Of a stretch of 7,506 nucleotides of DNA, positions 6,133-7,506 are shown one piece after another. The stretch's first letter is position 1, and each line of letters begins with the position of its first letter. The notes under the pieces were generated by a model. It saw nothing but the letters and a program-made list of their open reading frames with translations. It ran no database searches and was not told where the DNA came from. The position numbers were made by a program, and so were the translations under genes. Source of the stretch: an uncultured Ilumatobacter sp. (GTDB lineage: Bacteria; Actinomycetota; Acidimicrobiia; Acidimicrobiales; Ilumatobacteraceae); the NCBI GenBank assembly GCA_938049325.1, contig CALICC010000385.1:1-7506 (forward strand). Direction: 5' to 3'.

Positions 6133-7347
6133 TCAGAGGCCGATCGACGGGTCGATGAACTCGTTCGTGACCACGACGTCGGCCGACACCGGGCTGGCAT
6201 CGGCGAGCGCGGCGAACTCCGCGAGGAACGACTCGAGGGTTTCAAGATCGAAGTCGCCGACGGCGTCGTTGGGACCATTCCCGAACACGCCCTCGTCGAG
6301 TCCGGTCTGGACTCCTTCGTCCATCAGCACCGAGGTGATCCGCGTGAGCGGGTTGGCGAGCTCGCGAGCGGCGCTCATCGCGATATTCGTCGATGCCGGA
6401 TCGCCCGTGTAGGCCGCGATCGCCGCCTGAATGATGGGCACGAGGCGGCCCAGGCACTCGTCGATGACCTCGAGATCTTCCGTTCTCGCCACCAACATGT
6501 CGTCGTGGCTCATCCAGCCGCCCGAACGCGCCGACACCGACCGCACGGCCTGCGACCACTGGGGAAGTGAGCGCAGCAGCGCAGGGTCGACCAACAGATC
6601 GCCGAGTTGCGCGATCTGACCATTCGCTGCGACAAATGCGGCCGGCTCTCCGTCGAATCCTGGCACGACCTGCGCCTCGTCGAGGCTCGAGTTGCCCGTG
6701 AGGTACGCGATCACCGGAGAGTCGGTCACATGACGTACTTCCACCGACGCTCGTCGCAAGCCGTCGAAGTCTCGAACATCGGGATAGGTGGACGGGTCGA
6801 AGATCACAGCCTGGCGACTGGCATCGGTCAAGGTGACCACCCCGGTCAGCGATGCTGAGCCCGACAGGAGGGCTGCACTGGCTGTCGACACCTGAGCGAG
6901 CATTAACGTCTCATCGGCCTCGAGCAGCGTGGCGGGGGAGCGGAACTGAACCGCAGGTCCACCCGAGCGCAACTCGAGTGTGACGTCTTCGACCGTGCCG
7001 TCAGGGCGTACGAGTGGGCCGCTCACGAGCTGGCCCGCCTCGTCGATGCTTCCGGTCTCGCCCAAGAGTAGGTGCAGCGGGCCGACCGCGACGCCTGGCA
7101 GCCCCGCGGTCTGGATGCCGATGACGGTCGGACACACCTCGGCGAGTGGACCGTCTTCGAAGCCGGGCAATGTGGTGGTCGCCGTCGAGGACTGCGTGGC
7201 TGTGTCAGTGGCAGTGGCAGTGAAATCGTCGATCGCCGGCGCGTTCGTCGCATCGACAGGCTCCACGTCGCTGACATCGGCCCTCTCGTTCGCCGTACAC
7301 GCCGAAACGAGGATCACGAGCGCCAACATCTGTCCCGCTCGCCGCAT
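6133..7347 (-). CDS. Lipoprotein, probable ABC-transporter solute-binding protein
   Basis: A 404-residue protein with a type II signal and lipobox VSAC, lipidated Cys at residue 17, so it should sit on the outer membrane face. Residues 18-62 are an Asp/Thr/Ala-rich linker. From about 70 the domain has the feel of actinobacterial NMT1/THI5-type solute-binding proteins: EVCPTVIGIQT at 70-80, ELRSGGPAVQF at 125-135, a DPSTYPD segment at 184-190, a DECL..LVP segment at 296-304, and the terminal TNEFIDPSIGL at 394-404. Cys72 and Cys298 are the only cysteines of the mature domain and may pair. The ligand is unknown, and no permease or ATPase gene is visible on either side. ATG 7347 begins the signal peptide and follows a TACACT hexamer by six bases, with no Shine-Dalgarno. 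Lipoprotein status is firm; the solute-binding assignment rests on remembered family likeness. Confidence 0.85.
   Translation of the reverse strand: MRRAGQMLALVILVSACTANERADVSDVEPVDATNAPAIDDFTATATDTATQSSTATTTLPGFEDGPLAEVCPTVIGIQTAGLPGVAVGPLHLLLGETGSIDEAGQLVSGPLVRPDGTVEDVTLELRSGGPAVQFRSPATLLEADETLMLAQVSTASAALLSGSASLTGVVTLTDASRQAVIFDPSTYPDVRDFDGLRRASVEVRHVTDSPVIAYLTGNSSLDEAQVVPGFDGEPAAFVAANGQIAQLGDLLVDPALLRSLPQWSQAVRSVSARSGGWMSHDDMLVARTEDLEVIDECLGRLVPIIQAAIAAYTGDPASTNIAMSAARELANPLTRITSVLMDEGVQTGLDEGVFGNGPNDAVGDFDLETLESFLAEFAALADASPVSADVVVTNEFIDPSIGL
7206..7222. repeat. Short CAGTGG tandem repeat in the lipoprotein linker
   Basis: CAGTGG is repeated almost three times, inside the codons for the Thr/Ala linker of the lipoprotein. 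Changes in copy number would alter linker length in steps of two residues without breaking the frame. It is probably just low-complexity coding sequence. Confidence 0.4.
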
Positions 7348-7353
7348 CCCGCG

Positions 7354-7359
7354 AGTGTA
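7354..7359 (-). promoter_or_regulatory. Candidate -10 for a leaderless lipoprotein mRNA
   Basis: TACACT on the minus strand fits TANNNT and is followed by six bases and then ATG 7347. No Shine-Dalgarno is present. A TTGACC lies 22 bases upstream of it, too far for a standard -35. Confidence 0.5.
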
Positions 7360-7410
7360 GAAAGCCCAGGCCCGCGAACGCGGTCAAGCGGTCACAGGCG
7401 GCTCTCCACC

Positions 7411-7416
7411 TACGAT
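7411..7416 (+). promoter_or_regulatory. Candidate -10 for a leaderless VOC-family mRNA
   Basis: TACGAT is followed by six bases and then GTG 7423, again without a Shine-Dalgarno. It sits about 50 bp from the opposing TACACT, so the two divergent promoters would share one short region. Confidence 0.5.
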
Positions 7417-7422
7417 CACGGC

Positions 7423-7506
7423 GTGCCCACGACATTCGACATCGTCACGTTCGACTCGCCGCAGACCGATGCGCTCGCCGACTTCTGGTGTGCTGCACTC
7501 GACCTG
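7423..7506 (+). CDS. VOC/glyoxalase-like protein, N-terminal fragment
   Basis: An open frame from GTG 7423 runs through the window edge, giving 28 residues. The sequence FDIVTFDSPQTDALADFWCA matches the typical opening of VOC-superfamily proteins, in which a first beta strand is followed by a helix with the pattern ALA-x-FW-x-x-AL. These are metal-dependent lyases, dioxygenases or resistance proteins, and 28 residues cannot say which. The start is supported by the TACGAT hexamer six bases upstream. It is divergent from the solute-binding-like lipoprotein. Confidence 0.65.
   Translation, partial: MPTTFDIVTFDSPQTDALADFWCAALDL

Overview
The window is high-GC chromosomal DNA carrying seven complete protein-coding genes and the first 28 codons of an eighth. 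There are no rRNA, tRNA, CRISPR, transposon or phage signatures. Several features suggest an actinobacterium, and I infer something near the Acidimicrobiia (Ilumatobacter-like). These are the Gpt-like phosphoribosyltransferase and the style of the two Thr/Ala/Asp-linker lipoproteins. A third is that several starts lack a Shine-Dalgarno sequence and follow a TANNNT hexamer by about six bases, which is typical of leaderless mRNAs. The taxonomic call rests on recognition, not on a search.

Left part (17-2436). A minus-strand secreted lipoprotein of unknown function is divergent, across a 219-bp gene-free region, from a plus-strand phosphoribosyltransferase of the xanthine/guanine type. That gene converges on a minus-strand AqpZ-type water channel with two intact NPA motifs and the full AqpZ selectivity filter.

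Middle (2507-5248). All genes are on the minus strand. A FAD-dependent oxidoreductase of the phytoene-desaturase/PYROXD2 type is followed by a site-2-type M50 membrane protease with a C-terminal CBS-like region, and then by aqpZ. The gaps (126 and 70 bp) are wide enough for separate promoters, so an operon is possible but not shown.

Right part (5297-7506). A plus-strand creatininase-family metallohydrolase starts back-to-back with the oxidoreductase, about 48 bp away. It converges on a minus-strand lipoprotein that resembles an ABC-transporter solute-binding protein. That lipoprotein is in turn divergent from the start of a VOC/glyoxalase-like gene cut by the window edge.

The genes do not form one obvious pathway. 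They look like ordinary accessory and housekeeping content: envelope (two lipoproteins, water channel, membrane protease) and small-molecule enzymes (phosphoribosyltransferase, oxidoreductase, creatininase-like, VOC). I found no convincing new multi-gene system. The observations most worth following are the repeated TANNNT-N6-start architecture, hairpins packed against the aqpZ start, and a solute-binding lipoprotein with no transporter partners in view.
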